A stretch of 64,000 nucleotides of DNA, taken from Streptomyces sp. NBC_00690. Its GTDB lineage: Bacteria > Actinomycetota > Actinomycetes > Streptomycetales > Streptomycetaceae. This document shows, in pieces, positions 8,848-18,300 of the stretch (the first letter of the stretch is position 1; each line of letters begins with the position of its first letter). Location: assembly GCF_036226685.1 (NCBI RefSeq), contig NZ_CP109009.1, positions 1,488,001-1,552,000 of the forward strand, read 5' to 3'. The notes under the pieces were generated by a model that saw nothing but the letters and a program-made list of their open reading frames with translations, made no database searches and was not told the origin of the DNA. The position numbers and the translations under genes are program-made.

Positions 8848-9323
8848 CAGATCGCCCTGCTGTGATGTTCACCCCACGACCATGCGTCCGCTTCGTCCGG
8901 GGGTGCCGGGGATCGCACACCCGAACCATGCCTCGGGTTGGCTGAAATCAGCCCCTTCATCGCACAATCGCACAACCACACATAGCGCATTCACCCCACA
9001 AACCACAGCAATCACAGAGTCACAGGGAGTGGACGGAGCCGCGAACCGTACAAGGCCCGGTTTTGCCGCCTATCACGTTCATCGGCTCGGAGTAGTGAGT
9101 TCGGGACTAAGTCCTCCAATCTGCGGGCTGTCGGCGCTGTGCGGACTTCCCGGCTGCGGCGCGTGACTAGCATGAGGTCGCATACGTACGGAAGATCACC
9201 GTCAACTTCTCGGTGCCCGATCCGTACCGCCGTCCGAACCACAGAGCGGCCGGCCCGTCTGATCTCACCTTGTTCTCCCGGGGCGTCCCCCGGATTCCCC
9301 GGACTCAAGCAGCGAGGGACCGA
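8848..9323. other. Intergenic region upstream of the conservon
   Basis: About 476 bases without a supported gene. It is AT-richer than its surroundings in the middle (8940-9020). It contains a palindrome ggctga-aa-tcagcc at about 8939-8952 and ggact-a-agtcc near 9103. It must carry the promoter for the five-gene conservon, and a tagcat hexamer near 9170 is a possible -10 element. Confidence 0.5.
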
Positions 9324-11036
9324 ATGTCAGTACCAGTCGCGCCGAAACCGCGCAGGATACGAACACCACAGCCGTTGCCCCTCTTCATCCCCCTGGGGTC
9401 GGTCGTGGTGGCCGGAGCGGTCGGTGGCGCTGCGATCGCGGCTGCTCCTCCTGCCGCGCGCAGTTGGGTCGCGGCCACCGTCGCGGCCGGCTGGCTCTGG
9501 GTGGCCGCGGTCACCGTCACCACCCTGCTCAACGCCCGGCGGCTACGGACCAAGACGACCGCCGCCGGAGATGAACTGCGCTCCCTCCAGGCACATGCGG
9601 CGCAGACCGGAGCGGACTCCGCGCATCTTGTGAACGTCACCCTCCCCTCCCTCGTCAAGAGGTTGCGGGACGGCGAGTCGGCCGAAAGGGCACTCGGCGG
9701 CACGCCGGCACCCGCGGACCCGCAACTGCGTCGTGCAGTACAGATCTTCGCCACGGAACTCGCCACCAGCGAGGAGCGCGCCCGTGTCTCGGGTGCCGAC
9801 AGCATCCAAGCCGTACGGCAGTTGGCCCAGGCGGCCGACGATCTAGACCGGCTCACCACCGTCACCCTGCCCGCCGCCATCGAGCGCCTTCGGGGCGGAG
9901 CGTCCGCGGGCACCGCCCTGGCCGAGCTCGAACATCCGAACGACGCCCGGCTGCGGGTGATCCTGGACTCGATCGTGCGGGAGTTCGCCTTCAGCGAGCG
10001 CCGCGCGGCAGCGGCCCAGGGCGCCAGCGCCAAGGTGCTCAGCCGGGTCCAGGCGAAGGCCGTCAGCATGCTCGCCGACCTTCGGGACATGCAGGATCGT
10101 CACGGCGAAGAGGTTTTCGGCGATCTGCTCAAGCTCGACCACAACACCTCCCAACTCGGCCTGCTCACCGACCGACTGGCGCTGCTCATGGGTGGTCGGG
10201 CAAGTCGGGCCTGGAACAAGCCGATCGGGATGGAGAGCATCCTGCGCGGTGCGGTGGGCAGGATCGCCGCCTACCAGCGGGTGCGTCTGCACTCCTCCAG
10301 CACCGCGGCCGTCGCCGGCTACGCGGCCGAGGGCGTCATGCACCTCCTGGCCGAACTGATGGACAACGCGGCCAACTTCTCGCCGCCGATCGACGAGGTC
10401 CACGTCTACGTCGAGGAACGCACCGCCGGACTGGTCATCACCATCGAGGACAGCGGGCTGAAGATGGCCGACGCGGCCATGCGGCGCGCGGAGGAATCCG
10501 TGTCCGGGCGCGGCTCCGATCTGGCCACGCTCCAGAGCACCCGGCTCGGGCTCGTCGTCGTCGGCATCCTCGCCGCCAAGTACGGGATGAGCGTCAGCTT
10601 CCGGCCGTCGTCGCGCGGGGGGACCGGTGTCGTGGTCCTCTTCCCGCCGCAGTTGCTGCACCAGTCGCGCGGAGTCTCCATCGATGCGCACTCCCCCCTG
10701 TATGCGCCCGAGCCCGCATCGGACCGGCTGCCGCCCACGCCCTCCGCACCGGCCAACTCCGCGCCGCCGAGCCCGTACTCGACACCCCCCGCTCCCTCCC
10801 TCCCCGCCCAGGGCGGTCCGCGCATGGCAACTCCGAACGGGCTGCCCGTTCGACCACCGGGACGCACCATGGCCGCGGCCGACCGCGGCAGGGGCGACCA
10901 GCAGACCACCGACTCGCAGCCCACTCCGCCCCCGCCGCCCCCAACGCCGGGACGGGACGCCGGAACCCAGTTCGGCGCCTTCCACCGGGCGCGCAAGGCG
11001 CGGGAGGGGCAGCAGCCGAAGCCGTCGGACCAGTAG
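9324..11036 (+). CDS. cvnA: Conservon protein CvnA: nitrate-sensor-like histidine-kinase homolog
   Basis: First gene of a conservon, 570 residues. The N-terminus carries two hydrophobic spans (LPLFIPLGSVVVAGAVGG and the AATVAAGWLWVAAVTV region). A coiled signalling region follows with two similar heptad-rich blocks, then an HATPase domain with an N-box-like ELMDNAANFSPP near residue 357 and an ATP-lid region ending RLGLVVVGILA. The last 130 residues are Pro/Ser/Ala-rich and disordered. No phosphorylatable H-box is apparent, as is usual for CvnA proteins. The ATG at 9324 is preceded by gaggga. Conservons act as membrane-associated, G-protein-like signalling complexes. Confidence 0.9.
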   Translation: MSVPVAPKPRRIRTPQPLPLFIPLGSVVVAGAVGGAAIAAAPPAARSWVAATVAAGWLWVAAVTVTTLLNARRLRTKTTAAGDELRSLQAHAAQTGADSAHLVNVTLPSLVKRLRDGESAERALGGTPAPADPQLRRAVQIFATELATSEERARVSGADSIQAVRQLAQAADDLDRLTTVTLPAAIERLRGGASAGTALAELEHPNDARLRVILDSIVREFAFSERRAAAAQGASAKVLSRVQAKAVSMLADLRDMQDRHGEEVFGDLLKLDHNTSQLGLLTDRLALLMGGRASRAWNKPIGMESILRGAVGRIAAYQRVRLHSSSTAAVAGYAAEGVMHLLAELMDNAANFSPPIDEVHVYVEERTAGLVITIEDSGLKMADAAMRRAEESVSGRGSDLATLQSTRLGLVVVGILAAKYGMSVSFRPSSRGGTGVVVLFPPQLLHQSRGVSIDAHSPLYAPEPASDRLPPTPSAPANSAPPSPYSTPPAPSLPAQGGPRMATPNGLPVRPPGRTMAAADRGRGDQQTTDSQPTPPPPPPTPGRDAGTQFGAFHRARKAREGQQPKPSDQ

Positions 11037-11160
11037 CCCGACAACCGGCCCGGTCGAGGCCGGGGCCCGTACAGACCAGCTACCGCATACCCGCCAGCGC
11101 GCCGATATGCCGTATGCGTCCCATGCACCACCGAGTTCGGGAAACAGGAGGCACGGGTCG

Positions 11161-11619
11161 GTGACCGGAACGTCCGGAGACACCGACCCCATCCAGATCA
11201 TGCAGACCACGGACAACAGCCTGACTTGGCTATTGGAAGGACTTCTCGAGCGCACCCCGGGCACCCGCCACGCCCTAGTGCTCTCACGCGACGGGCTCAA
11301 GCTCTGCTGGACGCCGCACCTCACACTTGACCAGGCCGACCAACTCTCGGCGATCTGCTCGGGCATCCAGGCCCTTGCACAGGGGGCGTCGGTCGAGTTC
11401 GGCGACGGCAGCGGCGGTGTCCGGCACTCGATGACGGAGTTCCACGGCGGACTGCTCTTCATCGTGGAGGCCGGCGACGGCGCACATCTGGCGGTCATCG
11501 CCGCGGACGGCGCCGATCCAGGGGCGGTGGGACACCAGATGAGCGAGTTGGTCGAGCAGATCGGCGAACACCTACGGGCCGAGCCCCGCATTCCGGCCGG
11601 GGAGAGTCCGCGCTCATGA
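11161..11619 (+). CDS. cvnB: Conservon protein CvnB: roadblock/LC7 domain
   Basis: Roadblock/LC7-domain protein of 152 residues, the second conservon component, thought to act as a regulator of the partner GTPase. The domain starts SLTWLLEGLLERTPGTRHALVLSRDGL and continues through ADQLSAICSGIQALAQGA and a GGLLFIVEAGDGAHLAVIA strand-turn-strand. The start is GTG at 11161 with a strong AGGAGG nine bases upstream. An internal ATG at 11200 is less well placed. Its stop overlaps the cvnC start (ATGA). Confidence 0.9.
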   Translation: MTGTSGDTDPIQIMQTTDNSLTWLLEGLLERTPGTRHALVLSRDGLKLCWTPHLTLDQADQLSAICSGIQALAQGASVEFGDGSGGVRHSMTEFHGGLLFIVEAGDGAHLAVIAADGADPGAVGHQMSELVEQIGEHLRAEPRIPAGESPRS

Positions 11620-11975
11620 CACGCCGCCCCGTCGACATGGGTGACCCGGATCGGCTGTACACGGTCACCGGTGGCCGCAGCCGTACCGACGATGACAACT
11701 TCGACCTGGTGACGTTGATCGTCAGCGAGTGTGCGCCATCACCGGGCATGCAGTCGGAGCACGTACGGATCCTGGAACTGTGCCGGCATCCCATCGCGGT
11801 CGTCGAGGTGTCCGCAGAACTCAAACTGCCGATCACGGTGGTGCGGATTCTGCTGGGCGACCTCCAGGCGACGGGGCGCATCACGGCACGCCACCCACGG
11901 CGGAGCCGCTCCCTCATCGACCTGCCCGACTCGGCACTCCTGGAGGAGGTGCTCCATGGACTCCGCAACCTCTGA
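11616..11975 (+). CDS. cvnC: Conservon protein CvnC: DUF742 protein
   Basis: DUF742 protein of 119 residues, third gene of the conservon. It has the family's winged-helix-like arrangement: VDMGDPDRLYTVTGGRS at the start, an LCRHPIAVVEVSAELKLPITVVRILLGDL helical core and a C-terminal LPDSALLEEVLHGLRNL. It overlaps cvnB by four bases and cvnD by twenty, showing tight translational coupling. Function is unknown beyond its constant association with CvnA, CvnB and CvnD. Confidence 0.92.
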   Translation: MTRRPVDMGDPDRLYTVTGGRSRTDDDNFDLVTLIVSECAPSPGMQSEHVRILELCRHPIAVVEVSAELKLPITVVRILLGDLQATGRITARHPRRSRSLIDLPDSALLEEVLHGLRNL

Positions 11976-12570
11976 ACTAACCGGCAGGACACCGCTGGTC
12001 GACTCCGCCGAGACCGGCTTGAAGATCGTGATCGTCGGTGGCTTCGGGGTGGGCAAGACCACGCTGGTCAAGTCCGTCAGCGAGATCCGTCCGTTGAACA
12101 CGGAGGAGGTGATGACCCAGGCGGGCGTCGGAGTCGACGATCCGGGCGGGCTCACCACTAAGACCACCACGACGGTAGCCTTCGACTTCGGCCGGATCAG
12201 CCTCAACGACCGCATGGTGCTCTACCTGTTCGGTGCGCCGGGCCAGGAGCGATTCTGGTTCCTCTGGGACCGTCTGTTCTCCGGCACTCTCGGCGCGGTC
12301 GTCCTGGTCGACACCCGTCGGATGAGCGATTCTTGGTACGCCATTGACCGGTTGGAACACCACAACACGCCCTTCGTCGTGGCGGTCAACCGCTTCGACG
12401 GCGACCCCGCAGCCTTCTCCCTGGACGAGATACGTCAGGCGTTGTCGCTGCCCGCCCATGTGCCCTTGCTCGACTGTGACGCCCGGGTCCGCAACTCTGG
12501 CAAGCATGTGCTGATCAGCCTCGTCAACCACCTGCATGAACTGGCCATGGCCCGGGAGATGACACCATGA
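11956..12570 (+). CDS. cvnD: Conservon protein CvnD: ATP/GTP-binding protein (small GTPase-like)
   Basis: Ras-like GTPase of 204 residues. The P-loop GGFGVGKTT is at about residues 28-36. A Thr-rich switch-I region TKTTTTVAFDFG follows, then a G3-equivalent LFGAPGQERFWFLWDRLF and NRFDGD as the G4 guanine-specificity motif, in which Arg replaces the usual Lys. The ATG at 11956 lies inside the cvnC end with ggaggaggt just upstream. Its stop overlaps the P450 start (ATGA). Confidence 0.93.
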   Translation: MDSATSELTGRTPLVDSAETGLKIVIVGGFGVGKTTLVKSVSEIRPLNTEEVMTQAGVGVDDPGGLTTKTTTTVAFDFGRISLNDRMVLYLFGAPGQERFWFLWDRLFSGTLGAVVLVDTRRMSDSWYAIDRLEHHNTPFVVAVNRFDGDPAAFSLDEIRQALSLPAHVPLLDCDARVRNSGKHVLISLVNHLHELAMAREMTP

Positions 12571-13856
12571 ACGAGTTCACGGAATCAGTGAGCGGGGGCG
12601 CCGGTCCATCCGGGGCCGCGATGGCGCCGCCCCCCGGCTGCCCGGCCCACGGGGGCGCCATGCGGCTGAGCGGGTTGGAGTACCAGCAGACCCCTTCCGA
12701 GCTCTACCGCGCCATGCGCCGCGAGTACGGACCGGTGGCACCGATTCTGCTGGACGGTGACATTCCGGCGTGGCTGGTGCTGGGCTACGCCGAGGTCAGC
12801 TATGTGACCGGGCACGATGACCTCTTCGCACGTGATTCACGGCGCTGGAACCAGTGGGGCTCGATCCCCGCCGACTGGCCGTTGATGCCCTTCGTGGGCT
12901 ACCAGCCCTCGGTGCTCTTCACCGAGGGCCCCGAGCACCAGCGTCGAGCCGGAGTGATCACCGAGGCGCTGGAGGGTGTGGACCAGTTCGAACTCGCGCA
13001 CTGGAGTCGTCGGATCGCCCATCAGTTGATCGATGTCTTCGCGGGCAGCGGACGTGCCGAGTTGATGGCTTCGTACGCACACGCCCTCCCGATGCGGGCC
13101 GCCGTCCAGATGTGTGGAATGCCCGCCGGGGGTGACGACACCGAGGAACTGGTGCGCGATCTGCGGATCACCCTGGACGCCCACGAGGGCGACGATCCGG
13201 TGGCGGCGTACATCCGGGTACAGGAGCGCATACAGCAACTGGTCAAGGAGAAGCGTTCGGCACCGGGTCCTGATGTGACATCACGGATGCTGGTCAACCA
13301 GGCCCGGCTGAGCGATGAGGAGATCATCCAGGATCTGATCTCGATCATCGCCGCGGCCCAGCAGCCCACCGCCAACTGGATCGGCAACAGTCTGCGGCTA
13401 CTGCTGACCGACGACCGCTTTGCACTGAATGTCTCGGGCGGTCGGCTCAGTGTCGGCCAGGCGCTGAACGAGGTGCTCTGGCTGGACACGCCGACGCAGA
13501 ACTTCATCGGCCGTTGGGCGGTACGTGACACGCAGTTGGGCGGTCGGCAGATCCGCGCGGGTGACTGTGTGGTGCTGGGCCTCGCGGCGGCCAACACCGA
13601 TCCGCAGATCTGGCCGGAGGGACACGTCGGGGCGGAGAACTCGGCGCATCTGTCCTTCAGCAACGGCGAGCACCGGTGCCCCTACCCCGCCCCCCTGCTC
13701 GCGGATGTCATCGCGCGTACGGCAGTGGAGACGCTCTTGGAACGGCTGCCGGACGTGGTGCTCGGTGTGGAGCCGGCGGAGTTGAACTGGCGCCCCTCGA
13801 TCTGGATGCGCGGGCTGACGTCGCTGCCCGTCCGCTTCACTCCGGTGGTTCGCTGA
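12567..13856 (+). CDS. Conservon-linked cytochrome P450 lacking ExxR (CYP157-like)
   Basis: Cytochrome P450 of 429 residues, fifth gene of the conservon. The heme-binding segment FSNGEHRC is intact with its Cys ligand. The K-helix ExxR motif is replaced by EVLW, and the usual I-helix A/G-G-x-E/D-T is AAQQPT. Loss of ExxR is a known peculiarity of the CYP157 family found in Streptomyces conservons, so this is probably not a damaged gene. The ATGA overlap with cvnD argues for a shared transcript. Substrate is unknown. Confidence 0.88.
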   Translation: MNEFTESVSGGAGPSGAAMAPPPGCPAHGGAMRLSGLEYQQTPSELYRAMRREYGPVAPILLDGDIPAWLVLGYAEVSYVTGHDDLFARDSRRWNQWGSIPADWPLMPFVGYQPSVLFTEGPEHQRRAGVITEALEGVDQFELAHWSRRIAHQLIDVFAGSGRAELMASYAHALPMRAAVQMCGMPAGGDDTEELVRDLRITLDAHEGDDPVAAYIRVQERIQQLVKEKRSAPGPDVTSRMLVNQARLSDEEIIQDLISIIAAAQQPTANWIGNSLRLLLTDDRFALNVSGGRLSVGQALNEVLWLDTPTQNFIGRWAVRDTQLGGRQIRAGDCVVLGLAAANTDPQIWPEGHVGAENSAHLSFSNGEHRCPYPAPLLADVIARTAVETLLERLPDVVLGVEPAELNWRPSIWMRGLTSLPVRFTPVVR

Positions 13857-13903
13857 CACCGCCCGCCGTCACCCGAACCCTCGGGGCGGCCCTGTGTCGA
13901 TGC

Positions 13904-13944
13904 CCCGGCCCACCCTTTGATCGTGATCAACGGGGTGGGCCGGG
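13904..13944. terminator. Bidirectional hairpin terminator
   Basis: A 12-bp arm cccggcccaccc at 13904-13915 pairs with 13933-13944, and an inner ttgatc/gatcaa stem continues after a small bulge. It lies between the convergent conservon P450 and the following P450, so it can serve both. Confidence 0.7.
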
Positions 13945-13958
13945 CGATCGGCAGGGGT

Positions 13959-15185
13959 TCAGTCCGTCACGGGTGTGAATCGCACAGGGAGCGAGCCGGG
14001 CCCACGGGTGAAGACACCCTGTTCCGACGGCTCGAATCCATCTGCGAGCCGCATGTCCGGCATGGCGTCGAGGAGTTGGTTGACCCCGATCTCCACCTCC
14101 GCCTTGGCCAGCAGGGCGCCCACGCAGAAGTGCCGGCCGAGCGCGAAGGCGAGATGGTCCGCCGCCGCGGAGAATGCGGTGGTCGTGGTGAGGTCGTCGC
14201 GGAAGATGTCGAAGCGGTCCGGATCGTGGTAGCGGTCTTCGTCACGGTTGGCGGCGCCGATCAGACAGGTGACGGTGGCGCCCTCGGGAATGGTGCCCCC
14301 GGAGACCGTCACCTCGGCCGAGGTCTGCCGCATGATCATATGAACCGGGGGTGTGTACCGCAGGGTCTCGGCGAACGCCCGGTCGATGAGGGAGCGGTCC
14401 TCACGGACGGCCGCGAGTTGCTCCGGGTGGGTGAGCAGATTGGCGAAGATGCTGGCGATCGCCTTGTCCGTGGTCTCACCGCCGGCCGCGAGGAGCAGCG
14501 AGCAGAAGGCTTTGATGTCCTCATCACTCATCTGCACGCCGTCGACCTCTGCCGCACAGAGCGTGGAGAGCAGGTCGTCCCCGAGGTTCGCCCGGCGCTG
14601 CTGGATGATCGGCACCATGTACTCGGCGAACTCCACACGGGTGCGCTCCCCGGCGTCGGCGACCTCCGGGTCGCCGGAAAGATTGCCTAGGAAAGCGATC
14701 ACGGTGGTGTACCAGCCGTGGAAGCGTGCGTGGTCCGCCTTGTCCAGCCCGAGCATGTCGGCGATGACGTTGACCGGGAAGCGGGTCGCGAAGGAGTCGA
14801 CGAGGTCGGCTTCGCCGCGGTGCTTGATGTTGTCTATCAGTTCCCGGGCGTTGCGTTCGATGACCGGGAGGAACCTGTCCTGGAGGTCCCGGCCGCGGAA
14901 GGCGGGAGCGACCAGTGCCCTGCGGACGGCGTGTTCTCGCCCGCTGAGCTGGATGATCGTCCGCCCGTGTACGGGTTCGATCTGCCACTCGTAGTTCTTG
15001 GTGGTGTAGGCGGACTCTTTGTCCTTGAACGCCCGCTCGACATCCGCATAGCGCGAGATCAGATAGCTCTGCGTGGGCTCGTGCCAGATGAGGGGGGAAT
15101 GCTCCCGCATGGCGCGGTACGCAGGGTAGGGATTCTGGGCGAACTCGGGGGACAGGATGTCGGGGACCTGCTGTGCGGTGGCCAT
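13959..15185 (-). CDS. Cytochrome P450 monooxygenase
   Basis: Complete bacterial class I P450 of 408 residues. The motifs are in order: the I-helix oxygen-activation motif AAGGETTD near residue 233, the K-helix ETLR, and the heme loop FALGRHFCVGALLAK with its Cys ligand. The N-terminus DILSPEFAQNPYPAYRAMREH is typical for soluble actinobacterial P450s. It is convergent with the conservon P450 and monocistronic. No ferredoxin gene is adjacent. Substrate cannot be told from sequence, and the gene is well outside the anthracycline cluster. Confidence 0.9.
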   Translation of the reverse strand: MATAQQVPDILSPEFAQNPYPAYRAMREHSPLIWHEPTQSYLISRYADVERAFKDKESAYTTKNYEWQIEPVHGRTIIQLSGREHAVRRALVAPAFRGRDLQDRFLPVIERNARELIDNIKHRGEADLVDSFATRFPVNVIADMLGLDKADHARFHGWYTTVIAFLGNLSGDPEVADAGERTRVEFAEYMVPIIQQRRANLGDDLLSTLCAAEVDGVQMSDEDIKAFCSLLLAAGGETTDKAIASIFANLLTHPEQLAAVREDRSLIDRAFAETLRYTPPVHMIMRQTSAEVTVSGGTIPEGATVTCLIGAANRDEDRYHDPDRFDIFRDDLTTTTAFSAAADHLAFALGRHFCVGALLAKAEVEIGVNQLLDAMPDMRLADGFEPSEQGVFTRGPGSLPVRFTPVTD

Positions 15186-15229
15186 GATCGCTCACTCTCA
15201 GCGGTAACGGACAATGCACACAAGGTTAT

Positions 15230-15239
15230 TGACCGGTCA
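15230..15239. promoter_or_regulatory. Perfect palindrome upstream of the P450 gene
   Basis: The sequence tgaccggtca lies about 45 bases upstream of the P450 start at 15185, in an otherwise unoccupied 212-base gap. It could be a repressor half-site pair. The evidence is position and symmetry only. Confidence 0.3.
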
Positions 15240-15397
15240 TCGGCCGAGACAGATAGGTCTTGGCCGAATCCCATGCCTTCGGTTGCCCAATTCGGCCATG
15301 CCATGATCACGAACTGTCCGATGATGAGCGGACATGCCCCTTGGTGATTACTGTCCGTATGCCCTGCAAAAGGAGGGACTACGGATACGCAGGAAAT

Positions 15398-18300
15398 TCA
15401 CGTGTCGCGCTGGCCCCTGGGACGGTTGAGGGGCTGGCGTGACTGCGATTCCAGTTTGCGCCGGGCGCGCGAGATGTGCTGCTCGACCGTCCGTGGCGAG
15501 AGGTGGAGGGTGGTGGCGATCTCACGGTTGGTGAGACCGCCCGATGCCAGGTCGACAACTTCCTGTTCACGCGGGGAGAGCTGGTCGCCATAGCTGGGGC
15601 GGCCCCGCCGCCTGGAGCCGACGGCCGTGGGGTCGTGGGAGCGCAAAGTGGCCCGTACCCGGGCGGCATCCCAACCTGCGCCCAACCGGGTGAGCTGCTC
15701 CACACAGGAGGCGAGGGACTCCAGGGCGCGCGTCACCGTCTCGTCATCGGGCCAGTCGTCGGACCAGCCGTCGGAAGCTGCGGAGCCCGAGGAGTCTGCG
15801 GCGGCCCCCTTCGATGGCCGTTGCTTCTTCCCGGTGGATCGCTCCCCCGTCGGTCGTGGTGCCCCCGATGCTCCCGCGACGCCTGACGAGACGGGTGGGT
15901 CGGGCGATGCCGATCGGCTGGAAGGGTCAGGACGGTCGTGCCGATCTGCGGCGGCCTTGAGGACGCACTGGTCGGCCGCCTCGGTGGTCAACAGGGCCGC
16001 GTACGGCCGTGGCATGTCCGTAAACATCTGGCTCGCCTGTCGATAACAGGCCACCGCATCAGCCGGTCCACCAGCGGCTTCGAGCAGAATGCCCCGACAC
16101 CAGTCCAAGGCCGCCGCGGCCGAAGGGGCACTGTCCTGGTCCAGTCCGCCGAGTCCCGATGCGAACTCCTCGATCATCGTTCTCGCCGCCGCTGGACGAT
16201 CGGCGCGCACCGAGGCTTCGACCGCCCAGGGGGCGAGGTCGGCCGCCCACGCCCACACGCCCTTGTCCCGCAGCCGATCCCACGCCTTGGCGGCCTCATC
16301 GGATGCGACCTCCACATCCCCACGAGCGAGCGCCGTACGGACCAATCCACCTGCCGCCGCCGCGATGTGCGGCAGTGGCGACCCGAGCGGCAGCGGACGG
16401 GCGTCCCCTGCAAACCAGGCGGCCATCTGCTGCCATTCGCCCTGTGCCAGCCCCAACATGCCCAGCACCAATCGGGCATCGGCACCGGGTCCGGGCATCA
16501 CGGCGGACTCCCCGAGGAAGGCCCTGGCCCGAGCCCCGAGCCCGTCCCAGTGTCCGGTCATCCAGTCCAGCAGCAAGGAAGTGCCACGGCCGTCCTGTTC
16601 CACATAGGCGGCGCCTGCCTTCGCCGCCAGTTCCACCCCCTCGTCGAGGAATTCGGCCACGCGCCCCGGGTGTCCCAACCAGAGGGCGGCATCGGCGGCG
16701 TTCACCAGCCCGCGGGCGACATGGGGCGCCCGGGCCGGGACCGCGGCCTGGCTCCGCAGCCCCTCCAGGACCTGCCACGCGGACGGATCGCCGGTCTCCA
16801 GCAAAATGGCGACGCTATTGGCAGCGACGGCGGTGCGCACCTCCTCGTCCCCACTACGGTCCGCGACTTTCCGCACCCGCTCCAGCCAGTACGCGTTGCG
16901 TTCCAGCGGCACCGAGGACATGACGGGCATGGACAGTGCCGCCATGGCACGGGCGGCGAGCGCGGGCTGCCCCTCCAGCTCCTCCGCGGCCTGTTCGAGC
17001 TCGACCCACCCTTGAAGGCCCCGGCCCGCCTGGTTGTAGAGCACCAACCCGAGGTCCAGCCGAATGCGACCGCGCACGGCGGACGGCAGCGACTGTTCGT
17101 CGAGCATCTGTCGAAGCACGCGGACGGTCTGATCGGTGTGCAGTCCGAGCACCGCGCTGTGGGCGAGGAGTCCGGCCAGTCGTGCCCGGGTCTCCATGGG
17201 GACGTCCGGTCGGGAGAGCACCTGTTCAAGCAGGTCGATGGCGGTCTGATGCTCCCCGGCTGCTGCGCACTGGCGCGCGGCGCGCTCGACCGCTTTGAAC
17301 CAGCCGCGGATCTGCCCGCCGCGCAGCCGGTGGGCCGCCAACCGGACCCAGTCGATCGATTCGGGGGGATGCCGATGACTGAGCACCTCGGCCGCCCTGG
17401 CGTGCATGTCCTGGCGTACGGGCCCGGGAATCCGCTGGTAGACGGCATGGGCGGCAAGGGGAACGGGGAAGTCGTAGCGCCCGCGGTCGTACTCCTTGAG
17501 CGCGGCGGCGCGCAACGCCGCCAGCAAGGCACTGCGACCGCGGTCGGCGGGGACACCGGCCACCGTGTGGAGGTCCGCCGCCGATGCCGGGCCGTCGAGG
17601 ATCGCCGCGGCGAACACGATGAGCCGATCCTGCTCCGGGAGGCTCACCAGCCGTCCGGTGATCAGCTCGGCGAGGCGCGGCGGGGTGCCGGTGTCATCGA
17701 GGTCACGAGCGGTGTACCGGTCGCGCTGTCCGTAGGCGTCCTGTAGCTGGCCGAGGAGGTCGACGACGACCTGCGGCACTCCGGCCGAGCGCTCCTGGAG
17801 GCGCGCGATCAGTTCCGGTGGGCAGCGCTCCTGGCCCAGACGCACTTCGGCGAGTTGCCGCACCTGCTCGCTGTCCAGGGGTTCCAGGCGTACCCGGGTG
17901 AGGGTGAGCCGGGCGGGATGGTCGACGGGACGGCCGAGCGCGAGACCGGGAGTGCGCAGTTCCTCCGGGCGGTAGGCGAGAACCGCGGCAAGTCCGGTGG
18001 GTGGACGTTCCAGCAGTTGTCGCACCAGATCGGCGTCGAGGGGCCTGGCCCGATGGACGTCGTCGGCGATCAGCAGCAACGACTTCGTCGATTCGCTCAG
18101 CCGGGCGAGGTCCCGGGCGAGGGCGGCGGGGTCACGGTGAAAGCGCTCCCGGAGGACGGGGCGGGGGCCGGTGGATGTCCGGCGTTCGGATGCTGAGGAG
18201 GGCTGCCCCGTGGGCGCCTCCTGGCGCCCGGGCCCACCGGCGCCGATCGATGGGGTGGCCGTCCGCCGGCCGGATGCTGAGGGGGGCTGACCGGTACTCC

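Noticed and set aside
8950..9020. CRISPR-like or short-repeat array (cgcacaatcgcacaa)
   Set aside because: Only two imperfect short copies occur, without regular spacers.
9843..11591. 582-residue minus-strand frame opposite cvnA and cvnB
   Set aside because: The plus-strand genes form a standard conservon with ribosome-binding sites and coupled ends; the antisense frame has no motif.
15402..15593. Small plus-strand frame after an aaaggaggg ribosome-binding-site-like sequence near 15367
   Set aside because: The only nearby starts lie in the antisense of the LAL helix-turn-helix, and the product has no small-protein features.
15938..17746. 602-residue plus-strand frame inside the LAL regulator
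   Set aside because: It is antisense to the TPR-like region of a regulator with intact ends. No start site or domain supports it.
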